Positions 22,996 to 34,105 of a stretch of DNA of 64,000 nucleotides are shown in pieces. Source of the DNA: Riptortus pedestris (Eukaryota; Arthropoda; Insecta; Hemiptera; Alydidae); assembly GCA_019009955.1 (NCBI GenBank), contig CM032233.1:18772501-18836500 (forward strand), in the 5' to 3' direction. Numbering within the stretch: the stretch's first letter is position 1; every line of letters begins with the position of its first letter. The position numbers and the translations under genes are program-made. Below the pieces are notes generated by a model. It had not been told where the DNA came from. It searched no databases and was given only the letters and a program-made list of their open reading frames with translations.

Positions 22996-23752
22996 CTGTT
23001 ACCGCTCCAGCGGTCGCAATTATAGTTTAATCTTTACCAAACTCGACATTTAGTTTTATGATAAAAGAAAGATCAAGTTCCTTAACGGCTGAAATCGGAC
23101 CAGGGGGTTTAGATGGGAGGAATTTCGAAAAATCAAAATATCTCTGTTACTATACGTTGGATCGAAAAAGTTTATAAAACTCTTATTGAAAATTAAATGT
23201 ACTATAAATATTGTTATATACATTTATTCTCTATCTTGAATATTAACCGAGATATTTTCATTTTTCAAATTTCAGCCTTCAGCATACCCCCACTTCTACT
23301 CAAGTTACATTAACAATGCTCGGTTATGTAATAAACCACATCATTCGAAGCTTAAATACCAAATATTGTTTTCAAGAGACATTTATTATACGAGATACAT
23401 GCAAATATGTTCTGGCAACCCCCCCCCCTTCTTAAGTTTTGGACTACTTAAATTTGATTAATTGAGATAAAAATTATTCCGATTCATTATACATTACAGT
23501 ATTAGATAGTAAATAGTTTTCAATTAAATTAATACGTTATATTCAGATATATTACAGTAATTGTTTCTTTCCTGTAAGAAGTTGGCATAACTGTTTGTTT
23601 ACATTTCAGATGCTTTTCGTCGGAAGGTTTCTAATTATCGTTTGTATTTATTCACTTAATATTGTTGTTGTGTTACCGGTATGTGTATTTATCTATTACT
23701 AAACTTCACGCGGGAAATCTGCTTAGTTTACGCAGCCCCTTCGTGACGGACT
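22808..23752 (-). mobile_element. Family A element, complete long form
   Basis: TTAGCAGATCTCCCTTAAGAGG at 22808, then TCGTACTCATGACACGATTT and TGTCCATCGATCGTACC. The core is (AT)n with a (GT)n tail at about 22937-22996. GCTCCAGCGGTCGCAATTAT follows. The long-form segment starts with a C tract at 23420-23428 and runs to CTTCACGCGGGAAATCTGC and GCAGCCCCTTCGTGACGGACT at 23752. Confidence 0.7.
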
Positions 23753-24002
23753 TTTATTATTTTTCTAAAGCTACAATTTATGCACATTGTCATTGACTCT
23801 AACATTAACGGACTAATTTGTTTTTTTAAGCTTTTGGATCCTTCCCCATCAGATCATCTCACTTTCACCTCAAGTACTTCAGTCACTAAACATCTCAAGA
23901 CCTACAAACATTTTACCCATGTTTACATAGGCTTCTTAATGCGAGAGGTTCGAGGGAACAGAAGGAGAGATGAGATCATCAACGTTTAATATTCGAATGC
24001 AT

Positions 24003-24043
24003 GGAAAATCTGCTTACTTTACTCAGCATCTCCGTTACGGACT
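24003..24043 (-). mobile_element. Family A hairpin-end fragment
   Basis: GGAAAATCTGCTTACTTTAC followed by TCAGCATCTCCGTTACGGAC: about 40 bp of the hairpin end only, with a mutated hairpin. Confidence 0.45.
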
Positions 24044-24474
24044 TTTGTGTACCATAACTTATACGAACGATTAAAAATGTTGAAAGCCTTGGAACAAAAA
24101 GTGATAATACCTCCTGAGCTTGAACCCGGGTAAAAACAGAGATCGAAGATTGCTTATAAAACACAAAGTATACCAGTGATATTGAATCAGAAAGGAAAGT
24201 CTTCGTAGACAGGTGAGTGAGTGAGATAAACACTTCCGTTCTCCCTAATATAAAGGTATGTAAACAAATTTAATTTACCCAATGTTATGCAAGGTAGTCT
24301 GGTAAAATGGCATTCCTTTCCTTATCATATGAATTACTGACTGCACAACAGATTTCAGTTATCTAAATTAATGCAATGAACTACATTCTATTATTTAATA
24401 ATAATATCTTGCAGTGAGCTAGTATATTTGGCAATTTTTTTTCAATTGAAAGTTGTTCCATATTGAAATATTTC
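24044..24474. other. Unassigned AT-rich DNA
   Basis: No gene or repeat recognised upstream of the solo LTR. Confidence 0.35.
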
Positions 24475-24479
24475 ATATT

Positions 24480-25054
24480 TGTTGCGAAAAATTAATACGT
24501 GGAAGATTGCCGTGCGTTTGATCTAATTAGTGCCAATCTAAGTAATTAGGGCCTTCCAGGAAGTTCTGGACCTTTCCTTGGCTAGGCCCTTCTACAGGCA
24601 TTTATAAGAGACCCTGCCAGTACCTCAGTTCAGTTGATGCGCGACGGTCTTCGAGGGATGTTCAGCGCTACAGTGCGACTTAGTGCAATGCGGTAAAGTG
24701 TGGTGCCGTGAAGAAAATTGTTGTGCCGTGAAGAAAAGTGTTGTGCCGTGTCTGTAAGCAACAGGTCAGTGCCGTGTTTAAGACAGTGCAGTGCCGCGAA
24801 GTAAAGGACAGTGCAGTGCCGTCGTTTTATGTGAAGTTCAGTGACCGCGAGTGAATTATTGGACTGTGAAATCTGAAGAACAGTGACACTATCAGTGTAA
24901 TACTGTGAGTAGTAATAATTAACCAAGATTATTGTGCATTGTGAAATAAATCGTGCAGTGAAAAACTGTGAACTTGTATGTGTGTTTAATTTTGCAATCC
25001 AAAAGAGCTCTTATTAACAACGTTTATTACTGGTTTTGTAATAAAAACGTAACA
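24480..25054 (+). mobile_element. Solo LTR of an LTR retrotransposon
   Basis: A 575 bp block bounded by TGTTGCG and CGTAACA (inverted TGTTRCG ends, TG...CA rule). It is flanked by a perfect 5 bp duplication, ATATT, at 24475-24479 and 25055-25059. Inside, in order, are TTTATAAG (24601), an initiator-like TCAGTT (24625), a transcribed-looking GC-richer leader with repeated GTGCCGTGAAGAAAA and GTGCAGTGCC units, and an AATAAA signal near 24945. This promoter-leader-poly(A) order is that of a retrotransposon LTR. A 5 bp duplication fits Ty3/Gypsy or Bel/Pao. No internal region follows, so it is a solo LTR produced by LTR-LTR recombination. Superfamily is not determinable from the LTR alone. Confidence 0.85.
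24601..24630 (+). promoter_or_regulatory. LTR core promoter (TATA box and initiator)
   Basis: TTTATAAG at 24601-24608, with TCAGTT centred about 25 bp downstream, is the spacing expected for a TATA box and an arthropod initiator (TCAGT). A GCGACGGTC further on could act as a downstream element. It sits at the expected place within the LTR. Confidence 0.65.
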
Positions 25055-25059
25055 ATATT

Positions 25060-26244
25060 ATATCTTTGACTCGGAATTATAATTCGGTGTGAGGCTTTAT
25101 TTACTTACACTTTAAACTAACAATATTTCATTTACGAAACTGGAGGCGCTTTAAAGCTTAAAGATGATTGATAACTCACTTAAACAAAATTAACAATTGT
25201 GTTTGAGAATTTTTAATCATATTTCAATATCTTTTAAAAGGATAATATATTTCTTGACTCCAAAAGCGTCGTACCTGACTCCAAGAAGTTTAACGAAGTA
25301 GAATTTTGCTTCATTATATAAAATATCAACCTTATTGCCTCATTTAAAAAGTTGTTGGATTTTTCTAAATTAATAACGCCCTAAGTTTATGGGAATAACC
25401 GAAGTATATTATTAATAAAGATTCCATTGTAAGATATTCGTTCAAGCATTTCACGAGAGGATAAAGTTAGTCAGTCATTTTACTTAATTCATCTTCAAAT
25501 TTTATAAACGGGATAAATTAGATAGTATGTGCCTCCCTCATTTATTGCTTGTACCCTAATAAGAAGATTTCATACAAATCAAGTCAATAAAAATGAATAA
25601 ATAACTAAAACATTGCGCAAAATGAACACTAAACACAATTAATTAATAACGACAGCATATGTTTGTATAAATACATAGAAATGAAAAATATATAAATAGA
25701 GAATTAATAAATGAAAGAATATAAATGTAATAAAGAAACAGGCAGTCATGAAACATTTGATGTAAAATTAAAATTAAGTAAACATTTCATATAATAAATT
25801 TCAAAATATTAAAAATATATATCAACTTAAATAAGCAGGTGAAAATATTTATTGAATTTTTGAATTATTTAAGATAAGTAAATGATTTTAAGGTGTTGGA
25901 ATAAATATTGAGGTAAATCGTTCAGTTCAAGGGGTATTCGTTGATTTTACAAGCCTGGCAGCCAATTAGAGAGTGATTAACAGTACCAATCATGCTAAGT
26001 TAGTTTTAATACCTTGGAGATGTATTCAATGAAAGAGAGCACGTTGAGTTCCTATTGAGGGGAAAGCACAAATGGTGAAGCCTGCAGTCACGCTTCGACA
26101 TTATCACTAGCACTAAATGCAACAATCCAGTCGGAAAGTAAATCCAAGTAGTAAATAGAGAGAATACGAGGTCCAAAGATTAGCAAGGTTGTTAACAATT
26201 ATAGATAAAGAAATATGAGGCAAATTTGGTAGTGTTTATGTTTT
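25060..26244. other. Unassigned AT-rich DNA
   Basis: About 1.2 kb with no gene, element or repeat recognised. It is one of the longer transposon-free stretches and could include ordinary intergenic or intronic sequence. Confidence 0.4.
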
Positions 26245-26430
26245 TAGACGATTCCCTTTTAGGTTCCTCACGACGAAATGCATCTTCAAATTTTTCCCGA
26301 TCAAACCTTAAAGCTGAAATGAGGTATTTTCCAGTTTATACATACACATACGCGCGCACCCACGAACAAACATTCACACACATCAATATTTCCATTGTTT
26401 GTTAGCGCCCTAGAGGTCGCAATTTTCATT
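26245..26430 (-). mobile_element. Family A fragment, old, with AC-rich core
   Basis: Diverged end sequences (GATTCCCTTTTAGGTTCCTC, GCATCTTCAAATTTTTCCCG, AATGAGG), a decayed (AC)n-rich core near 26341-26380, then TTAGCGCCCTAGAGGTCGC. It is cut at AATTTTCATT, where the next family A copy starts, so the younger element landed within the older one. Confidence 0.55.
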
Positions 26431-26561
26431 TTAGCAGATTTCCCTATCCCCCTATCAGCTAATGAGGTCGTACTAATGACGCGATTTTCAAAAATATTCT
26501 TCAAATGTCCATCGATCCTTCCCAGGAGATGACGAAAATGAGGTCCGTTCAAAATTATATA

Positions 26562-26602
<41 letters not shown>

Positions 26603-27687
26603 GTAACCTCTGTCTGTACATTGATTTTTTTCGCGAAATTTCACGATAACTTTTCGTTTCACATGTCATAGACACCATATCTGCATTTTGTTTCTTTCGT
26701 GTATGTTTGTTTTTTTGTTTGTTTGTTTGTTTGTTTGTTACCTTTTCACGCATAAACGGCTGAACCGAATTTTATGAAACTTGGTATGTATATTACTACT
26801 AACCCAACTTAGACTTTAGGCTATATTAATTTTCTCTGAGAAGAACAGGAGTGGGGGTTATAAGGAAAGCCTGAAATTAAAAATAGCGATATTTCGTTTT
26901 CTATTGGTTTTTCGGTACATATGCACGTAACAAAAGTTGTTTATTTTGTTATTTAGAGTAACCTTTGTTATATACACTTTTGTCGTATACCGAAGTTTAA
27001 ATGCGTTATACGCTAACAATTATAGCGGGAGTCAACAATATTATTTGCCAAAAAAGACTCAACCGAACTAAATAAAACTTGGTATGTGTATTAGCAGTGA
27101 GGCCTTCATTATAATAAGCCATGCCAACATTTCTATGGACGGGCAGGAGTGGGGGTTATAAGGGAAGCCTGAAATTAAAAATAGCGATATTTCGTTTCCT
27201 ATTGGTTTTTCCGCAAATATAAACATAACAAAAGTTGTTTATTTTATTATTTGGAGTAACTTTTGTTATATACACTTTTGTTGTATACCTAAGTATAAAT
27301 GAGTTATACGTTAAAACTTTAGCGGGCACTAACGGCTGAACCGAACTTAACAAAACTCGGTATGTCAATTAGCATTAATTCTTCCATGATTATAAGTTAT
27401 ATTAAAATTTTTAGGTTCGAACGGGAGGGGGGTTAAAAGGGAGGCCTGAAATAAAAATTCACTATATTTACATGTATAAGAGACGGGAAATATAAAAATA
27501 TCGAAGACTGTGAGGCCTTATCGAACAAATAATTCTATTATTAGCAAATCCACGGCAAAGGTGGGTATCAATCCTAAACACTGGGACGGGTAAATTTCAA
27601 AATATTGTGCAATGTAAAGCCTGCTAAAAAATACCATCACCATTCAGCCTCAAATGAATTCCCGGGCGAAGCCGGGTATCTGAGCTA

Positions 27688-27731
<44 letters not shown>

Positions 27732-28060
27732 CCGTTGCCGCTCTAGCGGTCGCAATTATTGTTTAATCGTTAGCAAACTCGATATTTACTCGTTTTATGT
27801 AAAAATAAAGATCCAGGTCGTTAATGGCTGAAATCTAACCAGTGGGGGGGGGGGGTTTAGAGGGGAGGTTTTTTGAAAATTCGAAATATCTCCATTGCTA
27901 TACGTCGGATCGAAAAATTGTATAGAATCAATCTTACTACAATTGTAGAGAATCAAAAGTTTAACAAGAATGGTTGTATAACATTTTGGTTATAAAAGAT
28001 CCCACTCATAATAACGGAAATATTTTGAATTTTCGACTCCCCCCTCCTCACAAGGCACAC
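26431..28060 (-). mobile_element. Family A element split by family B copy 3
   Basis: TTAGCAGATTTCCC at 26431, TCGTACTAATGACGCGATTT, TGTCCATCGATCCTTCCC and GAAAATGAGGTCCGTTC. The (AT)n core starts at about 26567 and is interrupted by family B (26597-27688). The core resumes as (AT)n at about 27688-27726, followed by GCTCTAGCGGTCGCAATTAT and a body with a G tract at 27844-27856. The sequence becomes unrecognisable at about 28060; no hairpin end. Confidence 0.65.
26597..27688 (+). mobile_element. Family B repeat, copy 3, nested in an AT core
   Basis: The most complete family B copy, with (AT)n on both sides. It starts AAAATTGTAACCTCTGTCTG. TTTCACATGTCATAGACACC, a (GTTT)n stretch near 26706-26740 and AACGGCTGAACCGAATTTTA follow. 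Then there are two to three tandem units of roughly 290 bp (GAGTGGGGGTTATAAGG, ATATTTCGTTTYCTATTGG, AAAAGTTGTTTATTTTRTTA). The end is CCCGGGCGAAGCCGGGTATC and GAGCTAG. The only larger ORF (150 codons at 26301-26753 minus) spans the (AT)n core and family A sequence and is not a gene. Confidence 0.65.
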
Positions 28061-28169
28061 ACGGCTTCTGCCAATCGCAAATAAAATCTTTAGTGTTGAC
28101 TGAGACGGTTAAATATCGAGTATGGTATATATAAGATACTAATAGAGAACGAAAACTCTTAATTAAATG

Positions 28170-28578
28170 ATGTCACCACAACATATTTGCATTTATCTCA
28201 CCATAATTTGTTATTTAATGTTGGAATGATGTGGTCCATGACATAACAGCTTATTGTTAATATGACATTAGTACGAGTAGGGGCTTACTGACAGCCGAAA
28301 ACTAAAAATTCCAAATATCTCAGTTAATATTCAAGATACAGAAAATATCCATTGAACAGCATTTATACACCATTAAATTTACAATAAGAGTAGTTATATA
28401 CATGTTTTCCATCTAATGTATAATAACAGAGATATTTCGAATTTCCGAAATTCCTCCCCTTTAAACCCCCTCTCACCACACTCCGTTAATGAACTCGATT
28501 TTTCTTTTTACATATATCGCTAATATATCGAGTTTGGTGACGATAACGCAAACATTGGGACCGCTAGAGCGGTAACAG

Positions 28579-28665
<87 letters not shown>

Positions 28666-28821
28666 TAGAACGATAGATCTATGAGTGTGAGTGTAATTTT
28701 GAACGGCACTCATTTTCTACATCTACTAGGTAGGATCGATGGACATTTAAAAGAAAAGTTTCGTAAATCTCGTCATGAGTACGACCACAATAACTGATTT
28801 CCATTAGGGGAAATCTGCTCA
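28170..28821 (+). mobile_element. Family A element, 5'-truncated long form
   Basis: Starts within the long-form body (CACAACATATTTGCATTTAT). It continues through AACAGCTTATTGTTAATATG and AATATCTCAGTTAATATTC to GACCGCTAGAGCGGTAACAG. The core is a long (AT)n at about 28583-28672. The terminal segment has a variant, GACATTTAAAAGAAAAGTTTC, also seen in the copy at 30251-30972. It ends GATTTCCATTAGGGGAAATCTGCTC near 28821. Both copies are followed by the same unrelated 75 bp flank. Confidence 0.65.
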
Positions 28822-28827
28822 AATGAC

Positions 28828-28902
28828 TGCGCTAAGTCTCAGGTGCCTTTAGCACATAAGTCATCTATTATTTCCACGACAATGGTTAATAATCTTTAAT
28901 AT
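28828..28902 (+). repeat. 75 bp flank repeat F, copy 1
   Basis: GCTAAGTCTCAGGTGCCTTT, AGCACATAAGTCATCTATTA and ACGACAATGGTTAATAATC occur directly after a family A end here and, nearly identical, at 30968-31043. A shorter version is at 34567-34613. It is not part of other family A copies. Confidence 0.65.
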
Positions 28903-28929
28903 TTAAAAAAAAAATTGATACAATGACAA

Positions 28930-29091
28930 ATATATAGATAGATCTATGTGTGTGTGTATAATTTTGAACGGACCTCATTTTCTTCATCTCCTGGGTAGGA
29001 TCGACGGACATTGAAGACATTTTTCGAATATCGCGTCATGAGTACAACCTCAATAGCTGATTTCCCTTAAAGGAGATCTGCTAAAAGTAAT
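28930..29091 (+). mobile_element. Family A 3' fragment
   Basis: A short (AT)/(GT) remnant, then TTTTGAACGGACCTCATTTT, GGATCGACGGACATTG, ATCGCGTCATGAGTACAACC and the palindrome GATTTCCC-TTAA-AGGAGATCTGCTAA. It is truncated at the core on its left side. Confidence 0.6.
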
Positions 29092-29633
29092 AGGTAAGAT
29101 AAACGCTTAAAACATAGAAAAGGTCCTAATTTGGCGGTGGGGGGAGGTCGACGCTAAAAATAGGTTTGGAATATATTCTTATTTTAAGCCTTAATTGTCT
29201 CTCTTAAAATCGAAATTTAAATTAAACTTTTAAAAGCCTGGAACGTTTTAATTGTTCATCTCAATATTTCGCCACATCAAATCAAGAACAAGTCGGGAGA
29301 CAAGCGCCAGGTTGGCTTGCCTCACTAAGCCCAACGCCGCCGTCTACGTGAAACCTGTTTCTCACTCTCTCGGAAAAGGGAATGCAGTTAGATTTAACGG
29401 TCAATTTCCAGTCAGTATTACTCAATAGCCTCCTATCAAAGAGTCCTTGACGAGCTGCGGGGGCTTGGCGCTAGCTGATCCAGCCCTTGCACAGGTCAGT
29501 AGTCCCTTCAAATGAATGCCCGGTCTCTCTTTCTTACAGGTTCTTATCAGATTCCTTCGAATACCAACCCTCACTACCAATGAACCTAGGCTGAATAGAG
29601 AACTTTTTATCCACAAAACCATTTTAGCAGATT
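29092..29633. other. Unassigned DNA, moderately GC-rich part
   Basis: 29290-29590 is less AT-rich than its surroundings (CACTAAGCCCAACGCCGCCG, GCTGCGGGGGCTTGGCGCTA). A 66-codon minus-strand ORF (29422-29622) has no recognised domain. It may be an old repeat or a fragment of host sequence. Confidence 0.3.
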
Positions 29634-29730
29634 AGCAGCTATTGAGGTTGTACTCATGACTCGATTTTCGAAAAATTTCTTCAAATGTCCATCGATCCTA
29701 TCTAGGAGATGACGAAAATGAGGTCCGTTC

Positions 29731-29810
<80 letters not shown>

Positions 29811-30238
29811 CTGTTAACGCTCTAGCGGTCGCTATTTTTGTTAGATCGTCTATATTGTATATGTTACAAAATCTATATTTAAACGTTTTATGTAAAAAGA
29901 CAGATCAAGTTCGTTAATGGCTGAAATCGGACCAGTGGGAGGGGGGTTTAGAGGGGAGATTTTCGAAAAATTCGGATCGAAAAAGTTTATTAAAAAATCT
30001 TATTGCAAATTAAATGTACAATAATTATTGTTATATACATGTATTCTCTATCTTGAATATTAACCGAGATATTTTCCATTTTTATTAAATGTGGTCAGAT
30101 AACGGACGAGAGTGAGTTTCCCGCCAAAAGCTAGTTCGGCCGTTTCCGTAACTGAACGGCGTTCCTATGGAGATTTCTCTATTGTATAACTTTACGTGGG
30201 AAATCTGCTTAGTTTACGCAGCCCCTGCGTGACGGACT
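29634..30238 (-). mobile_element. Family A element, short form, palindrome lost
   Basis: The terminal palindrome is deleted: TTAGCAGATT is followed directly by AGCAGCTATTGAGGTTG. Core (AT)n then (GT)n at about 29736-29810, then GCTCTAGCGGTCGC. Short-form signature AAAGCTAGTTCGGCCGTTTC near 30128. Hairpin end intact: GCAGCCCCTGCGTGACGGAC to 30238. Its hairpin end faces that of the next copy, only 12 bp away. Confidence 0.7.
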
Positions 30239-30250
30239 TTTAAATAATAT

Positions 30251-30764
30251 AGTCCGTCACGCAGGGGCTGCGTAAACTAAGTAGAATTCCGACGTGAAGT
30301 TCAACAATAGATAAATTCTACATGCTGGTAACACAACAACACCGTAAATATTAAGTGAATAAATACAAACGCTAATAAGAAATCATTCTGCCAATTTGAA
30401 TAACCTGAAATGTAAACAAACAGGTCTTTCAACCTCTCACCGGAAAGAAAAACTGTTACTGAAATATATCAGTATATAGTATATTAATTTTCACCAGAAC
30501 ATATTTGCATGTATCTCGTATAATAAAGGTCTCTTGAATACAATATTTCGTATTTAAACTTCGAATATTATGGATTATTTTATAACAGAGAATTCTTTAT
30601 GTAACATGAGGAGAAGTGGGGGTTTGCTGAAGGTTAAAAACTAAAAAATGCACAAGTTAATATTCTAGATAGAGGATAAATCTATATAAAAATATTTATA
30701 GTACATTTAATTTGCAATAAGATTAGTTTTATACAATTTTTCGATCCGACGTACTCTAATCCCC

Positions 30765-30816
<52 letters not shown>

Positions 30817-30972
30817 CTATATATATATATATATACACACATACATACATACACACTTTTGCACGGACCTTATTTTCGTCATCTCCTGGGCAGGATCGAT
30901 GGACATTTAAAAGAAAAGTTTCGAAAATCGGGTCATGAGTACGACCTCAATAGCTGATTTCCCTTAAGGGGC
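30251..30972 (+). mobile_element. Family A element, long form with internal deletions
   Basis: Intact hairpin end at 30251, long-form segment to ATATATCAGTATATAGTATA, then a deletion to ACCAGAACATATTTGCATGT. A second deletion runs from CGTACTCTAATCCCCCCTTA straight into the (AT)n core at about 30769-30832. The conserved CCGCTAGAGCGG flank is missing. The palindrome stops at GATTTCCCTTAAGGGG, where flank repeat F begins. Confidence 0.65.
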
Positions 30973-31043
30973 TTAGTCTCAGGTACCTTTAGCACATAAG
31001 TCATCTATTATTCCCACGACAATGATTAATAATGTTTAATATT
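30968..31043 (+). repeat. 75 bp flank repeat F, copy 2
   Basis: CTTAGTCTCAGGTACCTTTA, GCACATAAGTCATCTATTAT and ACGACAATGATTAATAATG, directly joined to a family A end cut within its palindrome. It matches 28828-28902 with only a few changes. Confidence 0.65.
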
Positions 31044-32034
31044 TTTAAAAAAACTTGATTTCGATTTTATATGCACAGTAGTCATTTCAGTATTCATCTA
31101 CAACCTCCTTCTTTTCCAATCCAAAATATAGTCTATTTCGTAAATCTTTCTGATAAAATTCATGTAATGTAACTGGAACTTAAGCTATTCTCCTCCGAAG
31201 TATTTTATCTGTTCGTCTATCCGTTCCCACATTTCTCATTCTTTCAATAGTTTATTAATATACAGACGGATTTCAATGATATTTTATATATGGGTCTCAA
31301 ATATCCCAATGGAGAACTTGTGAAAATTAACAATAAATGACGAATAAAGTGAAAACTTGTCTTCCCAGTAATTCCCCTCTCTTTTAGTTTCCTCGAAAGA
31401 GAAACGTATTATTTTAGAAACATATTCTGTAGGGAGTAATTCAATAATGTGAACGGTATATGTCCCATTATTCACTGGTATTACAAGAAAATAACTGAAC
31501 TTAATTGAATAATATTACTTCCTCTTAATTCACTATGTCAATGGAAAATTTTCCACACAAAGATTGCATTAACATAACGAGTATATAATGAATGATAAAC
31601 CACATTCATTTTCAACCCGTCTCGCCACAACGGGATACAGGTGCAACATACAATGTAGTATATACGGGTAATATACTTATTCTTATCTCTCTACAATAAT
31701 TTATAATCTAGCTGAATTTTCTGGTGTGCCTTTCAATATTTGTTCTTGGAACTTTGTTAATTTGACTTTTGAAATATGAGGTAATAAGAAAATATTTTAG
31801 AAAATAAATAAATCGCAAGCACTAAACTTTTTTCTATTTCGCGCTATCTTTAATTCTAATATATTATAAAATTGCACATTGTTTGGGTTATATCATAGGT
31901 TTATTGATAGTGCGATTCACTATCAAACTATCGAGATAAAAGAAACAATCTTCTGAGCTTCGAATAAATTTTACATTGAACATGATATAGAGGTTTCCAT
32001 TGAAAATTTTAAAAACGAGGAAAAGGCTCTGTTA
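31044..32034. other. Unassigned AT-rich DNA
   Basis: About 1 kb with no recognised gene or element. A 63-codon minus-strand ORF (31284-31475) has no known motif. Confidence 0.35.
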
Positions 32035-32168
32035 TTAGCAGATTTTCCTTAAGAGAAATCAGCTATTGAGGTCGTACTCATGACGCGATTTATCTTCAAA
32101 TGTCCATCAATCCTACCTAGGAGATGACGAAAATGAGGTCCGTTCAAAACTGTATATATATACATATA

Positions 32169-32222
<54 letters not shown>

Positions 32223-32831
32223 CACATAAGTCTGTTACCGCTCTAGCGGTCGCAATTATTGTTTAATCGTTACCAAACTCGGTGCTTAGTCCTTTTATGT
32301 AAAAACAAAGATCGTTCGTTAACGACTGAAATCGGACCAAGGGGAGGGGGTTAGATAGGACGAATTTCGAAAATTCCGAATATCTCTGTTACTATACGTC
32401 GGATCGAAACATTTTATAGAAACAATCTTATTTCAAATTAAATTTACTATAAATATTGTTCTATACATACTTTCCGTATAATGATTAATAACCGAGATAT
32501 TTGGATTTTATAGTTTTACGCTTTCAATAAACCCCCACTCCTACTAGACTCATATTAATAATAAGCTCTTGTATTATGAACCACTTCATTACAAAGTTAA
32601 ATACCAAATATTGTTTTCAACTAACATTTATTACACGAGATACAAACAAATGCATTCTTTGCCCCCCCCCCATTCTTTTGTTCTTGGACTACTAAAATCT
32701 GAGTGATTGAGATAAAATAAATTCTGAATCATTACAAATTACTGCACTGTGTTAGCAGTATGCACGTTTATCTATTATCAAACTTCACGAGGGGAATCTG
32801 TTTAGTTTTCACAGCCCCTTTGTGTCGGACT
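32035..32831 (-). mobile_element. Family A element, long form, AC-rich core
   Basis: TTAGCAGATTTTCCTTAAGAG at 32035, TCGTACTCATGACGCGATTT, TGTCCATCAATCCTACC. The core at about 32151-32228 is mostly (AC)n with short (TA)n edges. GCTCTAGCGGTCGCAATTAT follows. The body has a C tract at 32662-32670. A deletion shortens the long-form segment. The hairpin end is badly mutated (CACAGCCCCTTTGTGTCGGACT). Confidence 0.65.
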
Positions 32832-32837
32832 TTTAGT

Positions 32838-33265
32838 ATATCGTGGAGCGATATCATGAACCTCTTCACTTCTTGGTTAAATACCAAATATTGTTTTCAA
32901 CAAAGCTTTATTATACGAGACACACACAAATCTGAAAGATTGAGATAGAAATTATTCTGATTCATTTCAAATTACTCCACTAGCTGTAGTAAATAGTTAA
33001 GATATATTTCATTAATTGTTCGTGTTTCCGGTCTACAATAATTGTATCTATTCAGCGCTGCGAAGTTGGCTGTCCTGTTTGTTTACAATTCAGACGCTTT
33101 CCGTTATAGATGTTATTAACTTGTAAATTGACTGAATGGTTTCTTATTACCGTTTGTATTTAGTGCCTTAACATTCACGGTGGTGTTACCCATATGTAGA
33201 TTTATCTGTTTCAAACCATCCCGTGGGAAATCTGCTTAGTTTACGCTGCTCCTGAGTGACGGACT
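32838..33265 (-). mobile_element. Family A partial copy, same orientation as its neighbour
   Basis: It carries the distal long-form part: AAATACCAAATATTGTTTTC, ATTCAGCGCTGCGAAGTTGG, TTTGTTTACAATTCAGACGC and ATTCACGGTGGTGTTACC. It ends in CCGTGGGAAATCTGCTTAG with GCTGCTCCTGAGTGACGGACT at 33265. It begins 6 bp after the hairpin end of the preceding element, forming a head-to-tail array of unequal copies. Confidence 0.6.
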
Positions 33266-33922
33266 TGTGAAGAATATACATATCACCGGTAAGTAACTTT
33301 TTTTTTTGGTTTAAGAAAAATTAAAATACCCATCCTGATACACAAATAAGTACAATTATAACGCCTTATTTCAAAACACAAGGTTATTTTTTGCAATTAA
33401 CAACAATGACTACACAATGGTCCATAAAACAAAAGATTTATAATTACATCCGAATTGTAGGAAAAGATGTCCCTGAATATTCTTCTTTTTGCCTTTATTC
33501 ACATCTAAAAAGATTATTGAGCAACAGGATATGTCAAATTATGACTCCCCTTAACAGTACATTGTTAAACGCAACCTTTGAGATATAAACAACATGTCCT
33601 CCGGTTGGTAGACTGACTTAAAAAAACACCGTCCTTAATGTTGAGAAGAGTATACATTAGATTCAGAGAAATGTAGCTATTTAACATTACATACACTGAG
33701 GACACTATAATTTTCTTTCAAAGATTTATAGTACATTAACTATTAATATAATTACAGAAGGATGCATAATAAAATACAAATTTCGGGTATTATCTGATAT
33801 TTTGGAGATTGACACCTAAATGGAAGATTGGTCTTTAGTGATGTTATTGTCTTAGTATAGTATTGCTCGTCATTATGATATTCACCGAAGTTTCGCTACA
33901 TATATTCTTAGCTATCTCCCTT
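33266..33922. other. Unassigned AT-rich DNA
   Basis: No gene or repeat recognised. A 65-codon plus-strand ORF (33391-33588) lacks known motifs. Confidence 0.35.
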
Positions 33923-34041
33923 TTAGCAGATTTCCCCTAAGGTCAGCTATTGAAGTCATACTCATGACGCAATTTTCGAAATTATTCTTCAAATGTACAT
34001 CGATCCTCCACAGGAGATGGCGAAAATGAGGCCGTTCAAAA

Positions 34042-34105
<64 letters not shown>

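Noticed and set aside
24630..24926. 98-codon minus-strand ORF in the LTR
   Set aside because: It is antisense to the LTR leader and arises from the GTGCCGTG repeats.
26706..26740. CRISPR-like regular repeats such as the (GTTT)n tract
   Set aside because: Simple microsatellite without spacers; the window is eukaryotic.
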